Assembly (NCBI RefSeq): GCF_007750855.1
Contig: NZ_CP036291.1
Span: forward strand, 3,968,001-4,032,000
Origin: Pirellulimonas nuda
GTDB lineage: Bacteria > Planctomycetota > Planctomycetia > Pirellulales > Lacipirellulaceae
Length of the DNA: 64,000 nt
Reading direction: 5' to 3'
Positions 18,223 through 27,900 of the stretch are shown one piece after another (positions within the stretch are counted from its first letter, which is position 1; every line of letters starts with the position of its first letter). A model generated the notes under the pieces. The model was not told the DNA's origin and did no database searches. It saw only the letters and a list, made by a program, of their open reading frames with translations. The position numbers were made by a program, and so were the translations under genes.

Positions 18223-20163
18223 CTACGGGACGGGTCGGGCGTCGAGATCGTCTGCCTCTTGCGGCTTGAGGCCCGCCGCCTCAACCGGGGTAGACGTCGC
18301 CGCCTTCCCGGCGCCGCGTTGCATGAGGCGTTTCAGGTCGCCCAGGTGCGTCTGGTAGACGTCGCGTGGCGTGCAATCGTGCTGCTTGCAAAGCGCAACC
18401 GCCATGCCAACGGCCTCCCCCATCATGCCGCAGGTGCGCATCACGCGCACCGCTCCCAGGGCTTCATGGTTGACGCTGATATTGCGGCCCGCCATGAACA
18501 GGTTGCCGACGTTGCGGCTGTACAGGCAGCGGTAGGGCGCCCAGTAGGGGCCGGTGTAGGGGCCGAACTCGGCCTTCGAGATGAACGGGTCGGACCCGCC
18601 TTGGTCAAACTTGGGGTCGGCGAGGTGGAGGTCCAGCTTCCAGGTGCACGGGAAGCAGGCGTCCGGGTAGGGGGTCGCCTGGCGAAAATCCTCCCCCGAG
18701 AGAACGACGTCGCCCAGCAACCGACGCGACTCTCGTTTACCGGCAACGAACGCGGCCCACTTGAGGCGGTGCGTGGGGTACTTCTGGTCAACGTTCTTGA
18801 GCGTGTCCCACGCGCCGTACATCGCCCGCAGGTTCTGGTCGCGGACCTCTTCCATGTCGAGGATCGGGTCCTTGTCGAACCCGCTCTCCCAGAACCAGCC
18901 CCCAAGCTTGGCGAGGTCGGGCTTCGCTTGGTCGCCGTCCCGTCCCGGGAAGGGTCGGCTGCTCAGGTCCACGGCCCACGGGCAGCGGGGAAACGGCGCC
19001 GGCTCGTCCGAGGGGGTGAAGTTGAGCGACAGCGGGTCGTCGTCCTCGCACAGGCACTGGAGCTGGTGCTCGTTCTTTTCAACCGCGTCCACGTTCCAGA
19101 GATTGCTGGCGCCGAGGTGCCCCGTCTGGGTTATCTCGTAGTCGGCGCCCACGAGCGCGCCGAGCACGGCGTCGCCCGTGGAGTCGAGGAACCACCTGCC
19201 GCGGACCCGCGTGCGCTTCCCGGATCGCGTGTCCTGGGAGACGACCGATAGGATGCGGCCCTCGGGCGAGACGCTGGCGGCGTTGACGCGCTGCTCGAGC
19301 ATCAGCGTCAGGTTGGGCTCGGCCCGGGCCAGGTCGAGCTTCCGCTGGTCGTCGTAGACAGCGGCGTCTTTGGCGTTGCCGTCGGCCGGGCCCTTGTCGC
19401 GGACCAGCTCAGCCACGACGTCGCCGATACGCGGGTAGGGTTCGTGGTTGGTCTTCCCTTCGGGCCAGACGCGCACCTCGCTGCTGCCGTTGCCCCCCAA
19501 GACGGGCCGATCTTGGATGAGCGCCACGCGAACGCCCAATCGGGCCGCGGTGATCGCGGCGCTCGTGCCGGCAATGCCCCCGCCGACGACCACCAGGTCG
19601 TACTCCCCGCCATCGGCGGGCGCCGCGTCCCAGCCCAGGTGCTTGCTGCGGAGCTTGGCGAGCGCCTCGCCGCCATCCGGCGGGATGTAACCCGTGTCCT
19701 TGGCCAACAAGATCGCGTCGCACCGCCCCTCGAAGCCGGTCAGGTCGTGCAGCACCACCCTCACGTCCTTGCTCAACTGCACCTCCCCACCATCCTGCCA
19801 ATGCCACTGGGCCCCTTCGGTACCGAACGTCGTCTCAAGCGGCTGCCCATTGAGCACGACTTGGAACTTCCCAGGCGCGCCCGGGGCGCTCCAGGGGGCG
19901 ACCCAATCGCGGGTCCGGACCCACACGCGGTAGACGCCGGAGCGCGGCAACGTGGTGCTTGTCACCGCGTCGGGAACCGGTTCGCCCAGCCCGTGGGCAA
20001 GCACGTAGGGCGAGCCCATCAGGTCCATGAACTGCTGGTCCACCAGCCACCCGCCAAGCTCAGGGAACGCCTCGGTCTCGAGGAGCACTAATTCTTGCGA
20101 CTGTGCCGGGTGGGCAAGAAACAGCGAGCCTAAAACGGTCGCTAGTGCGGCAAGTATTCGCAT
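18223..20163 (-). CDS. Secreted FAD-dependent oxidoreductase with N-terminal beta-sandwich domain
   Basis: A 646-residue protein from ATG 20163, chosen because a signal peptide starts there (MRILAALATVLGSLFLAHPA, cleavage near QSQE). Residues about 25-185 are a carbohydrate-binding-like beta domain (GVYRVWVRTRDWVAPWSAPG). The FAD domain then begins with YDLVVVGGGIAGTSAAITAA (dinucleotide Gly at 194, 196, 199) and continues with RPVLGGNGSSEVRVWPEG. Later GNLFMAGRNISVNHEALGAV marks the end of the FAD fold (FAD_oxidored-type). Such planctomycete and Bacteroidetes proteins sit beside sulfatases and fucosidases, and a role in modifying a sugar of algal polysaccharide is plausible but not established. 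Upstream of the fucosidase gene, same strand. The donor is unknown. Confidence 0.86.
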   Translation of the reverse strand: MRILAALATVLGSLFLAHPAQSQELVLLETEAFPELGGWLVDQQFMDLMGSPYVLAHGLGEPVPDAVTSTTLPRSGVYRVWVRTRDWVAPWSAPGAPGKFQVVLNGQPLETTFGTEGAQWHWQDGGEVQLSKDVRVVLHDLTGFEGRCDAILLAKDTGYIPPDGGEALAKLRSKHLGWDAAPADGGEYDLVVVGGGIAGTSAAITAARLGVRVALIQDRPVLGGNGSSEVRVWPEGKTNHEPYPRIGDVVAELVRDKGPADGNAKDAAVYDDQRKLDLARAEPNLTLMLEQRVNAASVSPEGRILSVVSQDTRSGKRTRVRGRWFLDSTGDAVLGALVGADYEITQTGHLGASNLWNVDAVEKNEHQLQCLCEDDDPLSLNFTPSDEPAPFPRCPWAVDLSSRPFPGRDGDQAKPDLAKLGGWFWESGFDKDPILDMEEVRDQNLRAMYGAWDTLKNVDQKYPTHRLKWAAFVAGKRESRRLLGDVVLSGEDFRQATPYPDACFPCTWKLDLHLADPKFDQGGSDPFISKAEFGPYTGPYWAPYRCLYSRNVGNLFMAGRNISVNHEALGAVRVMRTCGMMGEAVGMAVALCKQHDCTPRDVYQTHLGDLKRLMQRGAGKAATSTPVEAAGLKPQEADDLDARPVP

Positions 20164-20427
20164 GCAAAGTTCCTCAAGGGCGTGGCTCACGCCGCCGGAT
20201 GTGTTCGAAACGAGGCTCAAACTCTGGACTAGCCAGCACGCGGCGGACCGCCGCCGCTACTGGTGGGCGCGCACGCGTCCGGACGCCCCGGGCGACCGAC
20301 GCACAGATTCTACCATCGGCCGGCCGGGCCAGCACGGCGCCCCGAAACGCGCTTACCTCCGCTGGCGGTACGGCCCCTACGCGGAGCCGCCGCCGGCCCG
20401 TCAATTCTACACCTTGACGTACACTAC

Positions 20428-20444
20428 TTGATGGGTACGATCAA
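20428..20444 (+). promoter_or_regulatory. Inverted repeat TTGAT-N7-ATCAA upstream of norZ
   Basis: Half-sites identical to the FNR/CRP-superfamily half-site (TTGAT...ATCAA) used by NO and oxygen sensors of the Dnr/NnrR type, but the spacer is 7 bp, not the canonical 4. It lies 66-82 nt upstream of the norZ start. The altered spacing means this may be a different regulator's operator or chance. Confidence 0.3.
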
Positions 20445-20446
20445 TC

Positions 20447-20462
20447 TGCATCTCGACATGCA
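20447..20462 (+). promoter_or_regulatory. Inverted repeat TGCAT-N6-ATGCA upstream of norZ
   Basis: A perfect 5-bp dyad just 3 bp downstream of the previous one and 48-63 nt before the norZ ATG. The arms resemble the TGCAT/ATGCA core of NsrR (Rrf2) sites, where the two arms are separated by 5 bp, not 6. Its position in front of an NO reductase makes it a candidate operator; no Rrf2 gene is in the window. Confidence 0.3.
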
Positions 20463-20509
20463 CGTTTTGTCGGGGGTCCGAACAGTCGACTGAGTGAGGA
20501 GCTACGGTC

Positions 20510-22900
20510 ATGCGGTACAGAGGGTTGTGGATCGGATTCGCGAGCGTGGTTGTGCTCTCTTTCGCGGTGCTGGGGTACTACGGGTTCGAGATCTACCGCC
20601 TCGCCCCCCCGATCCCCGAGCGGGTCGCCACGCCCGAGGGCAACGTGCTCTGGACCGGCCAGGACATCAAGGACGGGCAGAACGTGTGGCAGTCGATCGG
20701 CGGCCAACAGCTCGGCAGCATCTGGGGGCACGGCGCCTACGTGGCGCCCGACTGGTCAGCCGATTGGCTGCACCGCGAGTGCCTGTGGCTGCTGAACCAC
20801 TGGTCGCAGCAGACACACGGCCAGCCCTTCGCCGAGCTTGATCCCGAGACGCGGGCGCCGCTGCTGGTCCGGCTCCGTGAGGAGCTCCGCACCAATACCT
20901 ACGATCCAGAGACCGGCGACACGCTGGTGTCGGCCGACCGCGCGCAGGCGGCCAAGGCCATCGGCGGCTACTACGCCGCCCTGTTTGGGGACGCCGCCCA
21001 GTTCCCAGACGACGTGAAGGACCTGGCCGACGGGCGGATGACGCCGCCGGAGCTCCGCGGCGCCTACGCGATCCCGGCCAACACCATCCGCGACCCAGAG
21101 CGGCAAGAGAAGATGAACGCCTTCTTCTTCTGGACCGCTTGGGCGTGCGCTGCCGAGCGTCCCCAGGAGGGCGGAGGCGCGCCGATCGACCTGGAGGCTG
21201 CCGCAACGTCGGCCGGCGGCCCCGTCACGTACACCAACAACTGGCCCTCGGAGCACCTGGTCGGCAACACGCCCAGCGGGCCGATCATCGTGTGGTCGGT
21301 GCTAAGCTTTGTGCTGCTGCTGGCCGGCATCGGCGCCCTGGCTTGGTACTACGCCGTCATCAATCACCACGCGGGAGAGGACGAACCTGACCTCCCCCGG
21401 CACGACCCGCTGCTGGCGCTGACGCCAACCCCCTCGATGAAGGCGACCGAGAAGTACTTCTGGGTCGTCATCGCGTTGATCTTGGTGCAGGTAGGCCTAG
21501 GGGCCGTTACGGCGCACTACGGCGTCGAGGGCGAAGGCTTCTACGGCATCCCGCTGGCCGAGTGGCTCCCGTACTCGGTCACACGCACCTGGCACACGCA
21601 GCTCGCGGTCTTCTGGATCGCCACCGCGTGGCTGGCGACCGGGCTGTTCATCGCCCCGGCCGTTTCCGGCCACGAGCCGCGATGGCAACGCGCCGGGGTC
21701 AACCTGCTGTTCGTCTGCCTGCTGGCGATCGTGGTGGGGTCGTTGTTCGGGACCTGGTACGGCACCCGCCAGCAGATGGGGTACGAAATGAACTTCTGGT
21801 TCGGGCACCAGGGGTACGAGTACGTTGAGCTGGGCCGCTTCTGGCAGTACTTCCTGCTGATCGGGCTGTTCTTGTGGCTGGGTCTGATGTGCCGCGCCTT
21901 GTGGCCCGCCTTCCGACAACCGGGCGAGCACAAGCACCTGCTAGCGATGTTCGTGGTCGCATCGGCGGCCATCGCGTTGTTCTACGCCGCCGGCATCATG
22001 TGGCATCGTCAAACCAACCTGGCCATCGCCGAGTACTGGCGGTGGTGGGTGGTCCACCTGTGGGTCGAGGGCTTCTTTGAGGTATTCGCCACGGTGGTGA
22101 TCGCCTTCCTGTTTACCAGGATGGGCCTGCTGCGGACCGCCACCGCCACGGCCGCCGTGCTCTTCTCCAGCACCATCTTCCTGTTCGGCGGCATCATCGG
22201 CACTTTCCACCACCTGTACTTCACCGGCACGCCGACGCCCATCCTGGCGCTCGGGGCGACGTTCAGCGCGCTGGAGGTCGTGCCGCTGGTGCTGATCGGC
22301 TTCGAAGCCTACGAGAACCTTTCGCTCGCCCGCGCCCGCAAGTGGGTGGCCGCCTACAAGTGGCCCATCTACTTCTTCGTCGCTGTCGCGTTCTGGAACC
22401 TGGTGGGCGCCGGGCTGTTCGGCTTCCTGATCAATCCCCCCATCGCGCTGTACTACATGCAGGGGCTCAACACCACGGCCGTGCACGGGCACACGGCGTT
22501 GTTCGGCGTGTACGGCATGCTGGGCATCGGGCTGACGCTGTTCTGCCTGAAGGGCTTGGCGGCGCGGAACGCCTGGCGCACCCGGACGCTGGCCCTCAGC
22601 TTCTGGGCGATGAACATCGGCCTGGCCCTGATGGTGCTGATCTCGGTGCTGCCGGTCGGGCTGCTGCAGACCTGGGCGAGCGTCGACCGCGGACTATGGT
22701 ACGCCCGCTCCGCTGAGTTCATGCAGTCCGACGGGATGGACACGCTCCGCTGGCTGCGCGTGGTCGGAGACACGATCTTTGCATTGGGCATCGTCGGTCT
22801 TGGCTGGTTTGTGGTCGGCCTGAAAACGGGCTGGTCTATCACGCCCGAAGAAGACGCGATCTTTGAGACCTCGGCCCTGGCGCCGGCCGCCGCAGACTAG
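20510..22900 (+). CDS. norZ: Quinol-dependent nitric oxide reductase, single-subunit qNOR
   Basis: A 796-residue membrane protein that reduces 2 NO to N2O with electrons from quinol. The N-terminal anchor (residues 6-29) and periplasmic domain (about 30-265, with GQDIKDGQNVWQSIGGQQLG) are fused to the NorB-type catalytic core, which is the qNOR layout. Heme and FeB ligands are visible: H362 in RTWHTQLAVFW, H516 with E520 and E524 in VVHLWVEGFFEV, H567-H568 in GTFHHLYFTG, and H659/H661 in AVHGHTALFGVYG. There is a strong Shine-Dalgarno (GAGGAG). The gene begins an operon with a DGC-domain protein (39 bp gap) and a nitronate monooxygenase (13 bp). Length is normal (about 760-800) and no key residue is missing. 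It may serve NO detoxification rather than denitrification, since no other denitrification gene is nearby. Confidence 0.95.
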   Translation: MRYRGLWIGFASVVVLSFAVLGYYGFEIYRLAPPIPERVATPEGNVLWTGQDIKDGQNVWQSIGGQQLGSIWGHGAYVAPDWSADWLHRECLWLLNHWSQQTHGQPFAELDPETRAPLLVRLREELRTNTYDPETGDTLVSADRAQAAKAIGGYYAALFGDAAQFPDDVKDLADGRMTPPELRGAYAIPANTIRDPERQEKMNAFFFWTAWACAAERPQEGGGAPIDLEAAATSAGGPVTYTNNWPSEHLVGNTPSGPIIVWSVLSFVLLLAGIGALAWYYAVINHHAGEDEPDLPRHDPLLALTPTPSMKATEKYFWVVIALILVQVGLGAVTAHYGVEGEGFYGIPLAEWLPYSVTRTWHTQLAVFWIATAWLATGLFIAPAVSGHEPRWQRAGVNLLFVCLLAIVVGSLFGTWYGTRQQMGYEMNFWFGHQGYEYVELGRFWQYFLLIGLFLWLGLMCRALWPAFRQPGEHKHLLAMFVVASAAIALFYAAGIMWHRQTNLAIAEYWRWWVVHLWVEGFFEVFATVVIAFLFTRMGLLRTATATAAVLFSSTIFLFGGIIGTFHHLYFTGTPTPILALGATFSALEVVPLVLIGFEAYENLSLARARKWVAAYKWPIYFFVAVAFWNLVGAGLFGFLINPPIALYYMQGLNTTAVHGHTALFGVYGMLGIGLTLFCLKGLAARNAWRTRTLALSFWAMNIGLALMVLISVLPVGLLQTWASVDRGLWYARSAEFMQSDGMDTLRWLRVVGDTIFALGIVGLGWFVVGLKTGWSITPEEDAIFETSALAPAAAD

Positions 22901-22939
22901 CAGACACCACCGAACGACTTGGCCCGAAACCCCGCCGTT

Positions 22940-23356
22940 ATGCAAAATCCGCCGAAACCGCCGCTGCTGTTCGCCTGCTCTGGGTGCTCCAACGCCGGGC
23001 AGCTCGCAGACCAACTGGCCCGTGAGCTCGACCGGCGCGGGATCGCCGAGATGTCGTGCCTGGCCGGGCTGGGCGCGTCGAAGCCGCATTTCCTCAAGAA
23101 GCTCTCGCAACGAGAGGTCTGGGTCATCGACGGCTGCGCGATCGCGTGCGGCCTCGGCGTGTTCGCGGTTTTGGGAGAACACACCGACGTCCACATCCGC
23201 CTGCACGAGCTGGGGGTCCGCAAGAACGCGCCCCTGCCCGCCGGGCGGCAGCTCGAAGAGCTGATCGACGCGGCGCTGCGTCAAGCGGCGCAGCAGAAGC
23301 AGGAGCACACGACCGCGCGAGCGGGCAACGAGGATCGCAACCACACCAACCCTTAG
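22940..23356 (+). CDS. DGC-domain putative zinc-binding protein
   Basis: A 138-residue protein from ATG 22940 (an upstream TTG at 22919 is less likely). Cys pattern: FACSGCSNAGQLADQLAREL with C13 and C16, C40 in EMSCLAGLGA, the family motif D64-G65-C66 in VWVIDGCAIACG, and C70. These are the conserved residues of the DGC family, predicted metal-binding. A basic and glutamine-rich C-terminal tail is specific to this protein. It lies between norZ and the nitronate monooxygenase in a tight operon, which suggests a role in NO or nitro-compound handling, perhaps metal or electron delivery; this is inference, as the family's function is not known. Confidence 0.85.
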   Translation: MQNPPKPPLLFACSGCSNAGQLADQLARELDRRGIAEMSCLAGLGASKPHFLKKLSQREVWVIDGCAIACGLGVFAVLGEHTDVHIRLHELGVRKNAPLPAGRQLEELIDAALRQAAQQKQEHTTARAGNEDRNHTNP

Positions 23357-23369
23357 GAGAGACGCCGGC

Positions 23370-24830
23370 ATGGAACTAGCACGCGAACCGATCATTATTC
23401 AGGGTGGGATGGGGGTTGCCGTGTCCGCTTGGCCACTGGCCAAGGCGGTTGCGCAAACCGGCCAACTGGGCGTGGTGTCGGGCACGGCGCTCGACGTGGT
23501 GTTGGCGCGCCGGCTGCAACGGGGCGACCCGGGCGGCCACCTCCGGCGGGCCCTCGCCGAGTTCCCCCTGCCGGACATCGCCCAACGCGTCCTCGATCGC
23601 TACTTCGTGCCGGGAGGAACGCCGGCAGACGCGCCGTTCGTTCCGCTCAGGCTGCTAGACGAGTCCCCCTCGCAGGACCAGCAGGAGCTGATCGTCGTGG
23701 CCAACTTTGTGGAGGTGTACCTGGCCAAGGAAGACCACGACGGGCTGGTGGGCATCAACTACCTAGAGAAGATCCAGCTCCCCACGCTCCCCTCGTTGTT
23801 CGGCGCTCTGATTGCTGGGGTCGACTACGTGCTGATGGGGGCCGGGATCCCGACGGCTATCCCCGGCATCCTCGATCGGCTCTGCGAGGGCAAGCCCGTG
23901 GAGCTCGCCCTCAGGGTAGAAGGCGCCGAGCGGGACGACCGCTTCCGCTGCTGCTTCGACCCCGACACGTTCACCGGGGGCCAGACGCCGTGGCTCCGGC
24001 GGCCCAAGTTCTTGCCGATCGTCGCGTCGGCGACGCTCGCCACGATGCTGACCCGCAAGGCCAGCGGCGCGGTCGACGGCTTTGTTGTCGAGGGCCCCAC
24101 GGCCGGCGGACACAATGCGCCCCCCCGTGGGCAGCCGAGCTTCAACAACCGTGGAGAACCGGTGTACGGAGAACGCGACGTTGTCGACTTGGCGGCGATG
24201 CGCTCGCTGGGGCGCCCGTTCTGGCTAGCGGGGTCGTACGGCTCTCCGGAGCGGGTGGTCGACGCCCTAGAGGCAGGCGCCGCGGGCGTTCAGGTGGGGA
24301 CCGCGTTTGCGTTCTGCAACGAGTCGGGGATGAGTGAATCGATCCGCCGCGCAGTGATCCAGGGGAGCAAGTCGGGCGCGTTGGACGTGTGCACCGACCC
24401 GGTCGCGTCGCCGACCGGCTTCCCGTTCAAGGTGCTGTCGCTGCTGGGCAGCCTGTCGGAAGCCGCGGCGTACCAACTCCGCAAGCGGCGTTGCGACCTG
24501 GGGTTCCTCCGTCAGGCCTTCCGCAAACCCAATGGCGGCCTGGGCTGGCGTTGCCCGGCCGAGCCCGTCGCCGCCTACGTGCACAAGGGGGGCCAACAAG
24601 CGGACACGACCGGCCGGAAGTGCGTATGCAATGCCCTGATGGCCAACGTCGGCCTGGGGCAGGTCCGCGCCGATGGCGGCCGCGAGCTCCCGCTGGTCAC
24701 CAGCGGCGACGAGGTCCGGCATCTGGCGCAGTTCCTAAGAGGCTCCGACGCCTTGGCGTACTCCGCTCGCGATGTGGTGAGCTACCTGCTGTCGCTTGTA
24801 GGGGCGCGCCGAACCTCGGTCCCCTGCTGA
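23370..24830 (+). CDS. Nitronate monooxygenase family protein (NMO / 2-nitropropane dioxygenase-like)
   Basis: A 486-residue cytoplasmic protein, a TIM-barrel FMN enzyme. The start is fixed by AGGAGA 9-14 nt before the ATG. The N-terminus EPIIIQGGMGVAVSAWPLAK is the classic NMO opening; TGQLGVVSGTALDV follows. FVVEGPTAGGHNAPPRG is the phosphate-binding/HNAP-type element with the catalytic-type His, and AGAAGVQVGTAFAFCNESGM closes the barrel. It is longer than the 320-380 residue class I/II enzymes: a segment near 60-110 (FPLPDIAQRVLDRYFVPGG) and a Cys-containing C-terminal extension (GGLGWRCPAEPVAAYV, GRKCVCNALMANVGLGQ) resemble the long PfaD-like or NMO-like branch. Third gene of the norZ operon. 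It probably oxidises nitronates or related toxic compounds; the exact substrate is uncertain. Confidence 0.84.
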   Translation: MELAREPIIIQGGMGVAVSAWPLAKAVAQTGQLGVVSGTALDVVLARRLQRGDPGGHLRRALAEFPLPDIAQRVLDRYFVPGGTPADAPFVPLRLLDESPSQDQQELIVVANFVEVYLAKEDHDGLVGINYLEKIQLPTLPSLFGALIAGVDYVLMGAGIPTAIPGILDRLCEGKPVELALRVEGAERDDRFRCCFDPDTFTGGQTPWLRRPKFLPIVASATLATMLTRKASGAVDGFVVEGPTAGGHNAPPRGQPSFNNRGEPVYGERDVVDLAAMRSLGRPFWLAGSYGSPERVVDALEAGAAGVQVGTAFAFCNESGMSESIRRAVIQGSKSGALDVCTDPVASPTGFPFKVLSLLGSLSEAAAYQLRKRRCDLGFLRQAFRKPNGGLGWRCPAEPVAAYVHKGGQQADTTGRKCVCNALMANVGLGQVRADGGRELPLVTSGDEVRHLAQFLRGSDALAYSARDVVSYLLSLVGARRTSVPC

Positions 24831-24904
24831 GGGCGGCGCGCATCCGCACGCGAGCCGCGCGCACCGTTGCGGTCGGGGCAGCCGACCAAGGCCGGCGTGG
24901 GGGG

Positions 24905-27900
24905 CTACTCGAGCGTGATCGTCTCGTCCAGGTTCAGGATCAGGTGGGCTACCGCCGTGTAGGCGGCGTGCTCCGAGGCGTCGAGGGATTGATCGCGCGG
25001 CGACTGGCCGTGGGCGAGCAACGCCAGTGCGTCCGTTTGGCGCTCGGCGAAGTGCCCCTTGAAGAAGCCGAGGTTGTCCCGCAACACCTGCAGGGTCGCG
25101 GGAGACGCGTGGTAGGCGGTAGCCAAGCGGTAGCCGTACGCCAGCCGCTCGTCGGGCGATCGGCCCGACTCGGTCATCATCCGCTGGGCGAGGCGGCGCG
25201 CCGCCTCGATGAACGTTTCGTCGTTCATCAACGCCAGCGCTTGCAGCGGGGTGTTGGTCAGGCGCCGCCGCACGTTGCAGACCTCGCGTCCCGAAGCGTC
25301 GAAGATCGTCTGGAGCGGGGGATTCACGGCACGCCTCCAGTAGGTGTACATGCTCTTGCGATAGAGATTGTCTCCCGTGTCCTGCACGTAGCGGTCGCTG
25401 GCCGACGCGCCGACCGCTTCCCACAGCCCGCCGGGCTGGTACGGCTTGACCGGCGGTCCGCCGACGTCCGTCCGCAGCAGGCCCGCGGCGCCGAGCGCGA
25501 CGTCGCGCACCGCGAAGCCATCGATGCGGTACCTGGGCCCCCGCGCCAGCAGCCGGTTCTCCGGGTCTTTCTCGTGCAACGCCGGGGTCACGCGAGACGA
25601 CTGCCGGAACACGCTGCTGCGGGCGATCAGCCGGTAGAACTGCTTAACGTCCCAACCAGAGTCGATGAACTCCACCGCCAGCCAGTCGAGTAGTTCCGGG
25701 TGGCTGGGGCGTTCGCCCTGCGAACCGAAGTCCTCGGTCGTCTTCACCAACCCGATGCCGAACATGTGCTGCCACATCCGGTTCGCAACCACCCGGGCCG
25801 TGATGGGGTTGTCGCGGCTGACGATCCACTCGGCGAGCTCCAGGCGGTCGCGGGGCGCCTCGTGGTCCCCCAACAGCGCCGCGATCACCGTGCGCGGCAA
25901 CGCCTCGGACAGGTCTGGCGCGTCGTACTGGCCGCGGCTCAACAAGTAGGTGGGTCGCCGGTCGTCGCGTTCGTTCATCACCATCACCGGCACCCTAGCG
26001 AACCCCGCGCGGTCGATCGCCCGGCTCGCCCCGTCGTGCTCGCCGATTGCCGCCAGCAGCGGCGGATCGATCTTCGCGTAGTGGTCGTCTACCTCCTTCC
26101 GCTGCGCGTCGGTCCACGTGGCCTGCGGCTTCCGCAGCGTCTGGTTGAGCGACTTGGTCAGCGTCATCGACATCGGCAGCGTCGAGAAGTACGCCCGTAG
26201 CCGGCCGATGGTGTGATTGGCGTAGATCGAGTTCTGCTCGATCACGAGCGTGAGGGTCGCCTGAACGTCCTTCTTGATCGGCTCTTTGAGTTGCAGTTGC
26301 AGCCTCACCGGTCGGGAGGGATCGGCCCCGTTGACGGCCCAGCCGCTCTTAGCGTCGCTGTCGATGGCTTTCGACGCGGGGTAGCCGGGCTGCTCGTAGT
26401 CTGCCTGGACCCGCGCGATCTCGAGCTTCGTCCCCGCCGGCTCGCCCTGGTAGGCGACACGCGCCGACAGGTTGGTCACCACAAAGTTGCCGTTGTCGCC
26501 GGCGCCCAGGGTTGGGTTCTGGCCCAGGTGGCTGCTGGGGAGCACGTCGATCCGCAGGCCCGTGATCGCCTCGCCGGCGGTGTTGACGTCGATCTCGTAA
26601 GCAACCGCCTGGCTGCCATACCTGCCGAACTCGTAGCTCCCATCGGGCATGGGGGCCGCCTCTTCACGGCGCTCGCCGCGGACCACCGTCACCCGCTTTG
26701 CCGGTTCGACCGGGAACCACTCGTTCTTGTCCGAGGGCCCGTCCGCGGCCATCCGGCGGACCCACGCGGCGCGCCGGTCCGGCAAGCCCTTGCGCGCCGA
26801 CTCAAGCCCCCGCTCCGCGGCGGCCAAACGATCGGCCAGCGGCGCTGGGATCGGCCGCAGCGGCGAGCCGCTCTGCATCAACGGATCCGCGTCGACCCCC
26901 TTGCCGATGCCCCGCTCGCCGATGTTGTCGAAGTACGCGTACAACTGGTAGAACTCGCGCTGCGAGATAGGGTCGTACTTGTGGTCGTGACAACGCGCGC
27001 AGCCAGTGGTGAGTCCGAGCCACACCGCGGAGGTGGTTTCGACCCGGTCGATCACGTTCTCAACAAAGAACTCTTCTTCCAGCGCGCCCCCCTCGCCGTT
27101 CTGCCGGTGGTTGCGGTTGAAGGCGGTCGCCAGACGCTGGCTGGGGGTGGGGTTGGGGAGCATGTCGCCCGCCAACTGCTCGATCGTGAACCGATCGAAC
27201 GGCATGTTGTCTCGGTACGCGGCGATCACCCAGTCGCGCCAGGGCCAGTTCGACCGCGGGGCGTCGTTCTGGTAGCCGTCCGAATCGGCGAAGCGCGACG
27301 CGTCGAGCCAAACCAGCGTCATCCGTTCTGCGTAGGCGTCGGACGCCAGCAGCCGATCGACCAGCCGCTCGTAGGCGCCCGGCTCCTCGTCTGCCAGAAA
27401 CTGGTCCGTCTCGGCCGGCGTGGGCGCGAGCCCGGTGAGCGCCAGAGTGGCCCGCCGCGCGAGCACCTCGGGCTCGGCCTCGGGAGAGATCGCGAGCCCC
27501 TCCTGCGCAAGCCTGGCTTGGATAAACGCGTCGATCGGGGTGCGAGTGGGTCTGCCGTCGAGTTCTTCGGGCGTTGGCGTTGGCGGCCTCTGCGGCGGTA
27601 GGTAGGCCCAGTGAGACTGGTACTCGGCGCCCTCGGCGATCCACTGCCGCAGCAAGCCTTTCTGTGCTTCGCTGAGCGACCGGTTGGAGCCGACCGGCGG
27701 CATTGGGTGCTCGTTGCTGAAGACCCGCGCCACCAGCTCGCTCTCGTCGGGCCTCCCGGGCCGGATCGCCGCCGCGGCCTGCCCGGCCGTGTGCAGGGCC
27801 AGGCCTGCTTGCCGGGCCCCCGCGTCGGGGCCGTGGCAGTGGAAGCAGTTCTCCGACAGGATCGGACGGATGTCGCGGTTAAACGAAAGCCTGGCCTGCG

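Larger units (their letters stand above)
20164..20509. other. Divergent control region between FAD enzyme and norZ
   Basis: 346 bp between diverging starts. The right-hand 100 bp are much less GC-rich than the rest and hold two adjacent dyads at 20428-20444 and 20447-20462 (listed separately). A Shine-Dalgarno GAGGAG sits about 10 nt before the norZ ATG. The GC-rich left part shows no gene-like coding signal. Confidence 0.45.

Noticed and set aside
20428-20444. Canonical FNR/NnrR box
   Set aside because: Half-sites match but the spacer is 7 instead of 4, so I do not call it a canonical site and list it only as a low-confidence dyad.
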